DNA of 64,000 bases from Lichenicoccus sp965276875. Its GTDB lineage: Bacteria > Pseudomonadota > Alphaproteobacteria > Acetobacterales > Acetobacteraceae. The notes beneath the pieces were generated by a model. That model was given only the letters and a program-made list of their open reading frames with translations. It made no database searches and was not told where the DNA came from. A program made the position numbers and the translations under genes. Shown piece by piece: positions 8,603 to 17,073 of the stretch (position 1 is its first letter; each line of letters begins with the position of its first letter). The DNA is taken from contig NZ_OZ255701.1 of assembly GCF_965276875.1 (NCBI RefSeq), forward strand, positions 1,116,001 through 1,180,000, written 5' to 3'.

Positions 8603-9148
8603 ATGTCCCGCCTGACCATTTCTGCCCGCGATGACGTTCCCGAGGCTTCGAAGCCGGTGCTCGATGCCGTTGAGAAGCAGCTCGGCTCGGTCCCGAACAT
8701 GTTCCGCCTGATCGCCAGCAGCCCGGCGGCGCTGCAGGGCTTCGCCGCCAACAACGCGGCCCTGGGCAAGGCGCTCGACCTCAAGACGCGCGAGCGGATC
8801 GCGCTGGCAGTCGCCCAAGTGAACGGCTGCGACTACTGCCTGTCAGCGCACAGCTACCTCGGCCTGAACCTGGCCAAGATCAGCCCCGAGGAAGTTGCCC
8901 TGAACCGCAAGGGCACCTCCGGCGACGCCAAGGCCAGTGCCGCCGTGCAGTTCGCGGTTAAGGTCGCGAAGGAGCGCGGGCACGTTGGTAGTGCCGACAT
9001 TCAGGCGGTCCGCGATGCGGGCTTCAGCGAGGCCCAGGTCGTGGAAATCATCGCAGTAGTGGTCGAGAACTTCTTCACCAACCTGCTCAACGTCGTCGCG
9101 GACACTGACATCGACTTCCCGATCGTTCGCGCGACGGACGCGGCCTGA
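8603..9148 (+). CDS. AhpD-like carboxymuconolactone decarboxylase-family protein
   Basis: This 181-residue protein has the CMD/AhpD fold. QVNGCDYCLSAHSYLG carries the redox CxxC with the following His, preceded by LKTRERIALAVA. Proteins of this peroxidase-related group act as alkylhydroperoxide reductases or thiol-disulfide enzymes in the cytoplasm. A GAGGAGAG ribosome binding site sits just before the ATG. It is the first gene divergent from the LysR regulator and is followed by a PPOX-family gene and a broken DUF1348 gene, which suggests a small stress or detoxification operon. The substrate is unknown. Confidence 0.88.
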   Translation: MSRLTISARDDVPEASKPVLDAVEKQLGSVPNMFRLIASSPAALQGFAANNAALGKALDLKTRERIALAVAQVNGCDYCLSAHSYLGLNLAKISPEEVALNRKGTSGDAKASAAVQFAVKVAKERGHVGSADIQAVRDAGFSEAQVVEIIAVVVENFFTNLLNVVADTDIDFPIVRATDAA

Positions 9149-9156
9149 GGCGAGGC

Positions 9157-9188
9157 GGGCTGGCAATTACCGCTTCGGTCGCCAGCCC
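9157..9188 (+). other. Hairpin between AhpD-like and PPOX genes
   Basis: GGGCTGGC (9157-9164) and GCCAGCCC (9181-9188) form a perfect 8-bp stem around a 16-base loop. No U-tract follows, so a terminator is unlikely. It could set the ratio of upstream to downstream message. Confidence 0.35.
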
Positions 9189-9207
9189 ACGCTTGCGGAG
9201 ATCCACC

Positions 9208-9837
9208 ATGTCCTACGGCTTCCTCAACATCGCCATAACGCCCGGCGTGCGCGCCGCGCAGGCCGCGATGGGCAGCGACCACCTCTGGCAGGACTTCAAG
9301 GAGCATCGAGAGTTCGACCGGTTCACCCCCGACGACGCCGCCTTCATCACAGCGCGCGACAGCTTCTACATGGCCACAGTCTCCGAGACGGGCTGGCCCT
9401 ACGTTCAGCATCGCGGCGGTCCGGCGGGATTCTTGCGCGTGCTTGACGAGCGGACGTTGGGCTTCGCTGACTTTCGCGGCAACCGGCAGTACATCAGCCT
9501 TGGCAACCTCTCGATCGACGATCGGGCGGCACTGATCCTGGTGGACTACCCCAACCGCAGCCGGATGAAGATCTACGCCCACGTCGAGCCACGTGACCTG
9601 AACGCCGATCCCGAGCTCTCCGCCCGCCTGATCACACCCGGCTACAAGGGGAGGGCTGAGCGCGGCTACGTTCTGCGCCTCGAACACTTCGACTGGAATT
9701 GCCCGCAGCACATCACGCCGCGTTTTACGAAGGCCGAGCTCGCAGCCGCCATCCAGCCGATGCGAGAGCGGCTGGCGGCGCTCGAAGCCGAGAACGCGAC
9801 ATTGCGAGCCAGGCTCTCTGCTTCTGGTGAGGGTTGA
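9208..9837 (+). CDS. Pyridoxamine 5'-phosphate oxidase-family flavoprotein
   Basis: This 209-residue protein starts at 9208 (MSYGFLNIAITPGV) behind a GCGGAG ribosome binding site. The split-barrel FMN-binding domain includes FYMATVSETGWPYVQHRGGP, GFADFRGNRQYISLGNL and ALILVDYPNRSRMKIY, matching the COG3576-like PPOX branch. The C-terminal segment RLAALEAENATLRARL looks like a short coiled coil. It probably binds FMN or F420 and reduces or binds a small ligand. It is 59 bases downstream of the AhpD-like gene and 2 bases upstream of the DUF1348 remnant, so it is very likely in the same operon. Confidence 0.88.
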   Translation: MSYGFLNIAITPGVRAAQAAMGSDHLWQDFKEHREFDRFTPDDAAFITARDSFYMATVSETGWPYVQHRGGPAGFLRVLDERTLGFADFRGNRQYISLGNLSIDDRAALILVDYPNRSRMKIYAHVEPRDLNADPELSARLITPGYKGRAERGYVLRLEHFDWNCPQHITPRFTKAELAAAIQPMRERLAALEAENATLRARLSASGEG

Positions 9838-9839
9838 CC

Positions 9840-10288
9840 ATGGAGGCCGAGCGTCCGCCGCTGCCGCCCTTCACTCTCAAGAGCGCCGTGCGGAAGCTCC
9901 GCTAGCGATCCCGGGCGCATGGCGCTGGCCTGACACGCCGGACAGCGCCTGGCGGAACCGCGCCGAGTTCCTCCAGGGGCGCGAAGCGATCGTCGCATTC
10001 CTGACCCGGAAGTGGGACCGGGAGCTCGACTACCGCTTGATCAAGGAGCTCTGGGCGTTTGACGGGCACCGCATTGCGGTGCGCTTCGCCTACGAGTGGC
10101 ACGACGATAGCGGCCAATGGTTTCACTCCCACGGCAACGAGAACTGGGAGTTCGACAAGCGCGGCCTGATGCGCCGCCACCTGGCCAGTATAAACGACGC
10201 TCCGCTCCGCGAGGTGGAACGCAAGTACCGCTGGCCGCTCGAAAGGCGACCCGACGACCATCCGTCCCTGAGCGACCTCGGGCTGTAG
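9840..10288 (+). pseudogene. DUF1348 (NTF2-like) protein, disrupted copy
   Basis: The ATG at 9840 opens MEAERPPLPPFTLKSAVRKLR and meets a stop at once. Alignment by eye with the intact paralogue at 19161-19625 shows two lesions. The block AEDAWNTR is missing after KVR/KLR, and the codons around ALAYTPDS are altered so that a TGA appears. From about 9950 the frame is good again: WRNRAEFLQGREAIVAFLTR, RELDYRLIKELWAFDGHRIA and RRPDDHPSLSDLGL. The protein cannot be made at full length from its natural start. It follows the PPOX gene by two bases, showing it was once the third gene of that operon. Confidence 0.82.
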
Positions 10289-11234
10289 CATTGACCTGCA
10301 GCAGGGATGCCATGCAAAGATCGCCCAGCACCCGGTAGCAGGCCATGTCGGTGATGTCGCGCCGCAGACGGTCCAGGTCGGACAGGTAGATCTCGACCGC
10401 CTGCTTCTCGCCCTACGCCCCGTCGTCGCCCGTGCTTTTCCCGACCTGCGTAGCTACGACCGCATCGTGGTGGCTTCAACGGCGGCAAGGACAGCATCGC
10501 CTCGCCGCTGACGGTGCTGAGGCGGCCGTGCCACCCGACCGCTCCGACGTATACCGCCACGACGTCGACAGGGCGAGGCCGGCCTACATGGACTGGCTCT
10601 GCGACATTCAAAACACCTGACGAGTGCAGCTCCGTCTCGTTCCCGGCCGGAGAGGAGGCGGAACCGGCTCCTGTGAGGAAGAGAAGAGGGAGGAGGGCGC
10701 TACCGCGCGCCACGGCACCCGGCAGCAAAGGGTGGGTCGCGTCGGCCGCTTCGCTGGGCCGCCTGCGATCCCGACGCGAGCGCCGGCTTCGCGCCGTCCG
10801 CCCGGACGCGGCCGCGAGGAGGGGTCTTCGAGGAGAAGACGGAGAGGAGAGACCCCATGCACGTCGCGACGATCCCCGCGAGAACCTCGCCCAGCCCCGA
10901 CCGCGCCTGCCGCTGGCGGACATCAACTTCGACTTCGCCGCCGCCCAGCGGGAAGGCTAGACGCTGGCCGGCGCCGCGCCCGTGGGGCCCAGCCTGTTCG
11001 GCATCCAACTACAACGCATGGACGACCCCGAAGCGGGCTGCTCGGTGTCCGCCGACGACCGTGACGTCTGGACGCACATCGTGCGCCAAGCTCCAAGCTC
11101 GCCAGGGCTCAGCGCTGCACCGTCAGGCGCTCAGTCTGATCGACCACGTAGAGCGCTGCCTCATCAAGGGCCTGCACGGCTCCTGGTAAGCCCCAGGCGC
11201 TGATCGGCGCCCAAACCTGACCCCCTTCCTCCGC

Positions 11235-11292
11235 CTGCCCTGACGGGCAGCCCGCACGTCCCCGATCTCCCGGCTGTCCCCCGACAGCCGGG
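11235..11292 (+). other. Two tandem perfect hairpins
   Basis: CTGCCC-TGAC-GGGCAG (11235-11250) is followed by CCCGGCTGTC-CCCC-GACAGCCGGG (11269-11292), stems of 6 and 10 bp with 4-base loops. They lie in the spacer between two gene relics, about 30 bases before the ATG at 11324. No U-tract follows. They could be remains of a terminator, attenuator or processing site. Confidence 0.4.
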
Positions 11293-11323
11293 CCCGACGC
11301 GCTTCCAGCACGGGAACCCCCAC

Positions 11324-11560
11324 ATGCCAAAGTCGTCGCCCGCCAACCAGCTGTCGCTGGACGCCCTGTTCGACACCACCGCCATCAGCTCCGACTTCAC
11401 CCTCGGCGCCGAGAGCGTCAGCCGCCGCGGCGCTCGTGGTCGTCTCCTTCCGTCCGCCGGCGAAGAGCTGGCGCCTGGACGGCCACCGCACCCTTGCGCC
11501 GACCTGGAAAAGCGGGGCGACCGACAACCTCGCCGCCATCCAAGCCTGCCCGCCGTCAGA
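11324..11560 (+). pseudogene. N-terminal relic of a plasmid-type helicase/methylase-like protein
   Basis: MPKSSPANQLSLDALFDTTA then SSDFTLGAESVSRR in one frame is continued in another by SFRPPAKSWRLDGHRTLAPT and ATDNLAAIQA. This order (LDxLFDT, TDFxLG, LAPTWK, DNLAAI) resembles the beginning of very large strawberry-notch-like helicase/N-6 methylase proteins of alphaproteobacterial plasmids. The family name comes from memory and is only moderately sure. Less than 100 residues remain, and at least one frameshift is present. Confidence 0.35.
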
Positions 11561-11781
11561 AAGGCGCTCCTCGCGCTGCTCGCACCGCCGCCGCAAGCGC
11601 GGTGTCCGCAGTGCTGTAGAAGGCTCACTCACCAAGTTCTGCCAAAATAGTGCTAGGCCAGATACGTCTTCACGGTCGGCCATAGACTTGCTGACCGACT
11701 TTCCGAGACCTCCGGAGTGGGCAAACATCGGGCACTTTGCTCCTGCGGAGCTGTTGCCGATGTCCGCGAAACGTCGTTGCT

Positions 11782-12612
11782 TCACAATGAAGACATTGCA
11801 GCAACGATCGCGCTCATGTGTGTGCCCGCCGGATCAGCCAGATCATCCAACATCGAAAAGTGGTTGCACGCCGGAATCGTAAACATGCTGGTCCATTTCC
11901 CGGCCATTGCCTGCGCCGCCGCGTAGTCCTGCGACTGGCGCACCAGCTCTGGAAGTTCTGAGCCGCCCACCGTGACAAGAGCGGGAGCGCCGGCCCGGAT
12001 CTTTAAAATCGGACTGAATTTCAGAACTTCTTCCTGCGTGAGCCGAAGCTTGTCGTTCAACCAGCAGAGCGAAATCGGCTCCAAATCAAACAGGCCACTG
12101 ACCGAAACTACCAACGTGACCACAGGATGATCCCCGTGAAGTGCAGCGAGTTGGCCACCTGCCGAATGACCACATAAGCAGACGCCACTCATTCCGAATC
12201 CGCTCTCGTTGCGAGCCGAATGCAGATGATCGATGAGCGTACCAATTTCATGAACGATTTCCGTCATCGATGCTTCAGGAGCCAGGGTGTACTCGGCAAG
12301 CGCAACGTTGAAGCCATGCTCAAGTGCACCCGATGCCACAAACGCCAGATCTTCCTTTCTATAATTCTGCCAATATCCGCCATGTATAAATACGAATGTC
12401 TGTGCAGACTTTCGTCCTCCAGAGAACCAATCGACGCGCTGGCGCGGGAGAGTTCCGTATGCTCTGTCACGTTGAACCGAGGCACTCTGATAGATCGCCT
12501 CACTTCGCTCTGTGTAGTTGAGCATTCTCGCCGCATAATCTGGATCGGCACGAACATTGTTATAAGCGATGTCCAGGTCCTGACGGCTCATGCCGCGATA
12601 GATATTTTCCAT
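11782..12612 (-). CDS. Alpha/beta hydrolase, arylformamidase (kynurenine formamidase)-like
   Basis: This 276-residue protein starts at 12612 (MENIYRGMSRQDL) behind GGGAG. The oxyanion-hole motif HGGYWQNYRKED, the nucleophile elbow CGHSAGGQLAA, and a late Asp/His pair around VTVGGSELPEL and PACNHFSMLDDL match the HGG(Y/F)W branch that includes N-formylkynurenine formamidases. It lies downstream of an MFS transporter remnant on the same strand, which suggests an uptake-plus-hydrolysis unit once stood here. A related relic occurs at 21322-21690. The substrate is not established; hydrolysis of an N-formyl or ester bond is the family expectation. Confidence 0.85.
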   Translation of the reverse strand: MENIYRGMSRQDLDIAYNNVRADPDYAARMLNYTERSEAIYQSASVQRDRAYGTLPRQRVDWFSGGRKSAQTFVFIHGGYWQNYRKEDLAFVASGALEHGFNVALAEYTLAPEASMTEIVHEIGTLIDHLHSARNESGFGMSGVCLCGHSAGGQLAALHGDHPVVTLVVSVSGLFDLEPISLCWLNDKLRLTQEEVLKFSPILKIRAGAPALVTVGGSELPELVRQSQDYAAAQAMAGKWTSMFTIPACNHFSMLDDLADPAGTHMSAIVAAMSSL

Positions 12613-12681
12613 GTTGGAGTCTCCCATATTCCAAGTAACGCTGAAGAGTCGCTACTGCATGGCTAATCGCGCCGCGTGCGG

Positions 12682-12845
12682 CTACGGCTGCAGGAACGGT
12701 GTTACGGCGAGCATGATCAGTGCAACGCCCAGAACCATAAGCACCGAGAGTTCGAAGTGTCCGATCTGATCTCTCACTATGCCTACGAGACGTAGGCCGA
12801 AAGCGGCTATCACATGTCCGATCATCAGGACGAAGGCGCTCCAGG
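12682..12845 (-). pseudogene. MFS transporter, C-terminal fragment
   Basis: The minus-strand frame ending at 12682 encodes two predicted membrane segments, AWSAFVLMIGHVIAAFGLRL and LSVLMVLGVALIMLAVTPFL, joined by VGIVRDQIGHFE. This is the last helix pair of an MFS permease, best resembling the CynX/NimT type (QSxGYxIAAxGPLLxGxLHD). Upstream the sequence changes abruptly into an IS481 fragment near 12846, so the element or a later deletion removed the rest. Confidence 0.55.
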
Positions 12846-13143
12846 CGCAGCGAGGATCGGGTGAGGTGCGGGATGCTCGGTTGCCGGCCAATCATCAAGC
12901 GGCAGCAGCGTGTGGCGCCGAAGGCGGCGACCACCGCCTCCTTCTCGGCAGTAAGCACGGTGGAGCGAGGATCTTTTGGGCCCATCGCGGCATCGGCTGT
13001 GTCTCGCGCTTGCGCCGCTTCTGGATGGTGGTAGGGCTGACGCCGTAGCGCCTGGGGAGGACTCTCACGCTCGCTTGACGTAGCTGTAGCGCCCGACGGA
13101 CTGCCTCCGTCGTGCGGGTTGTTTCGTGAAGAACCTGGCCCAT
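12846..13143 (-). pseudogene. IS481-family transposase, N-terminal fragment
   Basis: The start at 13143 gives MGQVLHETTRTTEAVRRALQ and RRYGVSPTTIQKRRKRE, the helix-turn-helix of this transposase group. After a frameshift near 12980, GPKDPRSTVLTAEKEAVVAA and PHLTRSSL follow, the usual continuation. The DDE catalytic core is absent, and the fragment ends where the MFS remnant begins. Confidence 0.7.
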
Positions 13144-13438
13144 AGCTCCTCCCTCAAAGCATTGTGATTGTATGTGCCACCTCACCGCGGGATCAAACAT
13201 TTAGGCTTAGGACCCTTTACACGGCCCGAACCAGTATGACTCTCGGAACGATGTCAGCCGGCCTCAAGTCGACTTGACTCGTGCCTTCCATGATCATCAA
13301 TGACAAGGTTCTGAAAGGTGTCCGGTTACGCAGTGGTTCGCGCAACACGCGATGCCTGACCGAGCCCAAGCCGACGAACGGCATGAGCCAAACCGCCTGG
13401 TGACATCATGCATCGTATACTGGATTACAGCGACGGTG

Positions 13439-13828
13439 TCAGCCAGGACGTCGCGCCAGCTCAATCTTGCCCGTGTCGATGAATTGACGGTGCCGCACGA
13501 TCTTGCCATCTCTCACCTCCCAAATGTGGGAGTAGTCGACCTCCACATGCTTACCGGTCAATCGATTCGTCCCTTTGAACCGCCCCACCGATACGACCTT
13601 GGCGCCGTCACAGATAAATTCGTGCGGCGTCAGCGTATACGGCTGCCACTCCTGCATCGCTGGCCTGAGCATGCCTTCAAGCACTTTCTGCGGCCCGCGG
13701 CCATCGACCTTGTAGTCCATCATTGTGATCCACTCGATGTCGTCGGACATGAGGGCCAGCGCACCACCCGCATCGCCGGCGGTCAATCTCGCATATAGCT
13801 CTTTCACGATCTCAACGGGGGGTTTCAT
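13439..13828 (-). CDS. SnoaL-like/NTF2-like protein (copy 1)
   Basis: This 129-residue protein starts at 13828 (MKPPVEIVKELYARLTAGDA) behind GAGGAATTCACA. The single NTF2-like domain contains GGALALMSDDIEWITMMDYK and HIWEVRDGKIVRHRQFIDTG. Such proteins form small cone-shaped dimers that bind or convert hydrophobic ligands. It has the same length as the protein at 18696-19085 and shares DIEWITM, KVxGRGP and VRDGKI-type blocks, so the two are paralogues. A DUF7002 gene lies upstream on the same strand, 71 bases away. Confidence 0.82.
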   Translation of the reverse strand: MKPPVEIVKELYARLTAGDAGGALALMSDDIEWITMMDYKVDGRGPQKVLEGMLRPAMQEWQPYTLTPHEFICDGAKVVSVGRFKGTNRLTGKHVEVDYSHIWEVRDGKIVRHRQFIDTGKIELARRPG

Positions 13829-13899
13829 TGTGAATTCCTCTCTTTGTCTGCCGAGCTTGAACCGAAGGGTTCGTTGCATGGTCGGCCTGTCGTTGGCAG

Positions 13900-14565
13900 C
13901 TAAAGCTTCTCGACGCAGGTCAGGTAAGGCGGCTTCGCTGGTACATTGCATCGGAACAGAAACTCTGCTGGTGGCCGCCTGCGCTGGCCTGTTGTCCAGC
14001 CGTGCTCGATCCACATCCGATATGGTACGAAAGTATCGCGGCCACGCCGCGCCGGCTTGCGCCGGGCATTGCCGCTGTTGATAGGGGAAACGAAGGCTTG
14101 GTCGCCAAAATCACGGAACAGCTTGGCGGCATTGAAGGTCATCAAATACTGGAGGCGAGATCCGCATGCCTTCAAATGCCGATTTAACCTTTCCCGGTCG
14201 GGCCAAAAAAAGACGTGCTCATTGACCAGCGCGTACCATTTGCTGGGCTCCATGCCGTCATCCAGGGCCGGCGCCAGGGCCGCCGGCGGCATGGGGACTT
14301 GGTCACGGATGAGAATCCCTTGAAGGCGCAGATGCGTAGAGCGGTGACCGCGGAGGAGTGCGATCTTCTCCTGATCGGGCAACCCGTGCCGCGCCAGTAG
14401 CTTCGCCGTGCTCATCAAACCTTGCTCAAAAATCGAATGGAGGTTCTCTCCTTCCGCAAGGTGGAAGATGTGCTCGGGAGCGGACCGCCGCCTGAGCTGT
14501 CGCAACGCTGTCTCCTGGCTCTTCGGCCCACCCCAGGGTTCGTCAGGCTGCACTGCGTCGCTCAT
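13900..14565 (-). CDS. DUF7002-type protein, DarT-like N-terminal motif
   Basis: This 221-residue protein begins with HIFHLAEGENLHSIFEQGLM (about residues 32-51), a layout reminiscent of the HxTHxxNLxxIxxxG start of DarT-like ADP-ribosyltransferases. It continues with ALLRGHRSTHLRL, ILIRDQVPMPPAALAPALDD, YALVNEHVFFWPDRERL, LMTFNAAKLFRDFGDQAF and SPINSGNARRKPARRGRDTF. The DUF7002 name is from memory; the function is unknown, and the ART link is an inference from the motif pattern only. Its ATG overlaps the stop of the nitrilase remnant by four bases, so the two were translated together. Confidence 0.6.
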   Translation of the reverse strand: MSDAVQPDEPWGGPKSQETALRQLRRRSAPEHIFHLAEGENLHSIFEQGLMSTAKLLARHGLPDQEKIALLRGHRSTHLRLQGILIRDQVPMPPAALAPALDDGMEPSKWYALVNEHVFFWPDRERLNRHLKACGSRLQYLMTFNAAKLFRDFGDQAFVSPINSGNARRKPARRGRDTFVPYRMWIEHGWTTGQRRRPPAEFLFRCNVPAKPPYLTCVEKL

Positions 14566-14815
14566 CGCGACGCCGCCGCGCTCGGCCCCAACACCTCCAG
14601 ACGCAGGCCGTCCGGTCGCGAATGGTGGCCACCGCTATCCAGGATCTGACGGCCCTTGACTACCGCTTGGGCAGTGAGCTGAGCGGTCACGATGCCTTCC
14701 TCGCCGATTAAGGGTCCGGCGACGATCTCGCGGTTCAAGGCGATAATCCGCAAGCTGCCTTCCTGCCAGGGCGCCTTGGCGCTCAGCATGGCTTCACGCA
14801 TGGGGAAGACGCTTG
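14562..14815 (-). pseudogene. Nitrilase-superfamily hydrolase, C-terminal stump
   Basis: The last about 80 residues of a carbon-nitrogen hydrolase remain: LRIIALNREIVAGPLIGEEG, IVTAQLTAQAVVKGRQILDS and HHSRPDGLRLEV. These match the (I/V)AGP-GEEGI...GRxxxDxxGHYxRPD end of nitrilases. The catalytic Glu-Lys-Cys part is missing because the sequence switches to the damaged IS110 element near 14815. Confidence 0.7.
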
Positions 14816-14853
14816 TCTTATGATTTCCTCGCCCTTTCCGGCAAAGATGGGGT

Positions 14854-14884
14854 GCTGCCGGCGAGGTGCAAACTCGCCGGCAGC
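14854..14884. repeat. Perfect 11-bp inverted repeat upstream of IS110 transposase
   Basis: GCTGCCGGCGA (14854-14864) pairs with TCGCCGGCAGC (14874-14884) around a 9-base loop. It is in the upstream non-coding end of the element, a plausible part of a bridge RNA. Confidence 0.5.
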
Positions 14885-14992
14885 GGGAGGGGACGGGTCG
14901 TGAAAGTGCTGGTCTTCATGGGCCGAGTTAGAGTGTGACCGCCCCTCTCTTTTCCTTGCGGCCTGAACGGATACCCGGGTGCGACGACCCGG

Positions 14993-15913
14993 ATGACAAG
15001 CAAAGGACATGGAAAAGATGACCCAATCTGTAGCCCGAGCGGCGCGACCAGCCGCTTCACCAACGACGCCCGCGGTCTCGCCGCCCTCATCGTCTGGCTG
15101 GCCCCGCTTGCCCCAGTTCGCATCATCTTCGAGGCCACCGGCGCCTATCACCGTGCCTTCGAGCGCACGCTGGGCGGCCGCAACCTGCCCGTGGTCAAGA
15201 TCAACCCGCGCCAGGCTCGACGCTTCGCCGAGGCGGTCGGCACCCGTGCCAAAACCGATCGCGTCGATGCCGCCATGCTGGCCCGCTTCGGCGCCTCGCT
15301 CGAACCGCCCGTGCGCCCGATCATCAGCGCCACGCTCGACCAGATGCGACAACTTCACGTCGCACGCAGCGCATTGGTCAAGGACCGCACCGCCACCCAG
15401 AACCGGCAGAAGAACCTCGGCCTCGCTTTGCTCAAACGTCAGGCCGCACGGCGCCTGCTTCAGATCAAAGAGCAACTCGACGCCATCGACGCCGAACTCG
15501 CCCGTCTCGTCAAAACCGATCCGGATCTCCAGCTTCGCTTCAACAGCCTGGTCAGCATTCCAGCCGTCGGCGATGCCACCGCACTCGCCTTGCTGATCGA
15601 AATGCCTGAACTCGGAACCCTCGAACATCGACAGGCCGCAAGCCTCGCCGGCCTCGCACCCGTCACCCGCGAAAGCGGGCAATGGAAAGGCCGCAGCTTC
15701 ATCAGCGGCGGACGCGCTACCCTGCGCCAGGCCCTCTACATGCCGGCCCTCGTCGCCATCCGCTTCAATGCAGACCTCAAGGCCAAATATCAGGCCATGA
15801 CCGCTGCCGGAAAACCACCAAAGGTCGCCATCATCGCCGTCATGCGCAAGCTCATCGTCCTCGCCAACGCGCTGCTCAAAAATCCACGCCTTTGGACACC
15901 AAAGACAGCTTGA
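14993..15913 (+). pseudogene. IS110-family transposase lacking its first catalytic motif
   Basis: From PSGATSRFTNDARGLAALIV onward the protein is a normal IS110 transposase: IIFEATGAYHRAFER, KTDRVDAAMLARFGA and SIPAVGDATALALLIEMPEL, with a C-terminal Ser region near SGGRATLRQALYMPA. The expected start GIDVSK... is absent. The ATG at 15018 (MTQSV) is in another frame and runs directly into PSG-coding DNA, so a deletion of about 15 codons with a frame change removed the first DEDD Asp. The copy should be inactive unless supplied in trans. Confidence 0.75.
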
Positions 15914-16133
15914 CCAAGACGGATACTCTAGTAGCCACGCGCTCCTACATGCGATTTATGATCTCGAGGCAAACTTCTGCAGTCGCCAGCGACATCGATC
16001 ATCACCAAAGCATCTTCAAGGAGCGGGACTTAGCGCAAAAGAACCTCACCGGATCGGCATATTCTCGTATTACAGGTTCATGGGTTGGTTCTCTTGCTCT
16101 ATTTGGTGTCAGTTATGCCGATCGGCCGTAAAT

Positions 16134-16970
16134 TCACGTCCTCCAGCCCTCTTCCTGCCTAAAGGCGGTCGGTGTAATTCCAAACCGGCGTCGGAAAACG
16201 CGGGTGAAGTGACTGTGCGTCATACCAACCGCCAGAGCTACGTCGAGAACAGAGGCGGACCTATTTTTAAGTAGTTTCTGGGCGTAGATGAAGCGTTGAT
16301 CCGTCAAGAAGGAATGGGGAGACAGTCCAGTACCTGCGCGAAGTCGCCGTCCAAAGTGCCAGGGGCTCATGCCAAGTTGTTTAGCCAGAACCTCAACGCT
16401 TAGATCTTCAGCGACGTGTTCGTCTATATATTGGCGCATCGTCGTCATCTGTCGGAATGATAGAGGTGTGGCATTCATCTCTCGTTGCGATAGGGATCGC
16501 GACTTGTTCGCCTGCTCACTTATGCCGTAGATGATGCCCGTCGTCAGCGCTTCTAGAATGGTCAGACTGGCATGACCTGTCGCCAAGACGTCCCAAATCC
16601 GCTGTGCTGTAGCCGACAGGTAGGCGTCTCGGATGGTTAGTCCGTCTCGAACGTCAAGGGCTTTTCCCTCTAGAGCTCCTTCTATGAAGCACGCATCGAT
16701 TAGAAGCGAGACGATCGCGGCCTCCCTATGCCACGCGATAGCGTGCGGTTGATTGGGTGGAATGACGAGGATATCCCGCCCTTCCAGACGTTTCGCCGTT
16801 GCTCCGCCGATGGCAGAGTGACGGTGGACCGTGTAGTTGGCATTTGGCGCGGGAATGCAGATTTGCAGCTCTTTGTGGGCCTCCTCCGGGTAAACGGTGG
16901 CCTGAGACTTGTGGGCATAGATCAGAAAACGATCAGGGGAGGAAAAGCCTACTGGACGACGGGACATCAA
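16134..16970 (-). CDS. AraC-family transcriptional regulator
   Basis: This 278-residue protein has an N-terminal cupin-like sensing domain (ELQICIPAPNANYTVHRH, then ILVIPPNQPHAIAWHRE). The C-terminal double helix-turn-helix runs from about residue 165: DEHVAEDLSVEVLAKQLGMS, then SVLDVALAVGMTHSHFTRVF and RRRFGITPTAFRQ. It stands alone between IS debris on both sides (15931-16133 and the ISKra4-like remnant from 17074). Its target and inducer cannot be read from the context. AraC proteins with such a cupin usually respond to small organic molecules. Confidence 0.88.
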   Translation of the reverse strand: MMSRRPVGFSSPDRFLIYAHKSQATVYPEEAHKELQICIPAPNANYTVHRHSAIGGATAKRLEGRDILVIPPNQPHAIAWHREAAIVSLLIDACFIEGALEGKALDVRDGLTIRDAYLSATAQRIWDVLATGHASLTILEALTTGIIYGISEQANKSRSLSQREMNATPLSFRQMTTMRQYIDEHVAEDLSVEVLAKQLGMSPWHFGRRLRAGTGLSPHSFLTDQRFIYAQKLLKNRSASVLDVALAVGMTHSHFTRVFRRRFGITPTAFRQEEGWRT

Positions 16971-17073
16971 CTGCTCTTTAGCGGGTCGGGTACGGATATC
17001 ACGATGATGAGGCTAGCCCGCATACCTCACAGAAGGGTAGGTGCATCGGGGCTCTGAGTGGGCGAAAGTTCTT

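Larger units (their letters stand above)
10289..11780. other. Decayed, mostly non-coding stretch with plasmid-like gene relics
   Basis: No intact gene could be supported here. On the minus strand around 10310-10400 a short stretch reads VEIYLSDLDRLRRDITDM then ACYRVLGDLC, without a recognisable family. On the plus strand 10880-11190 a frame containing LPLADINFDFAAAQREG, a stop, then GPSLFGIQLQRMDDPEAGCS and a final HRQALSLIDHVERCLIKG looks like an eroded gene. A helicase-type N-terminus follows at 11324. The mixture suggests remains of a plasmid or integrative element. Confidence 0.4.
14816..15930 (+). mobile_element. IS110-family element, second type, damaged
   Basis: It carries a transposase gene (14993-15913) preceded by about 180 non-coding bases with a perfect 11-bp hairpin. 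Limits are estimated from the end of the nitrilase frame and the end of the transposase; neither end was defined by a repeat. It differs clearly from the IS110 at 4484-5988. Confidence 0.5.
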
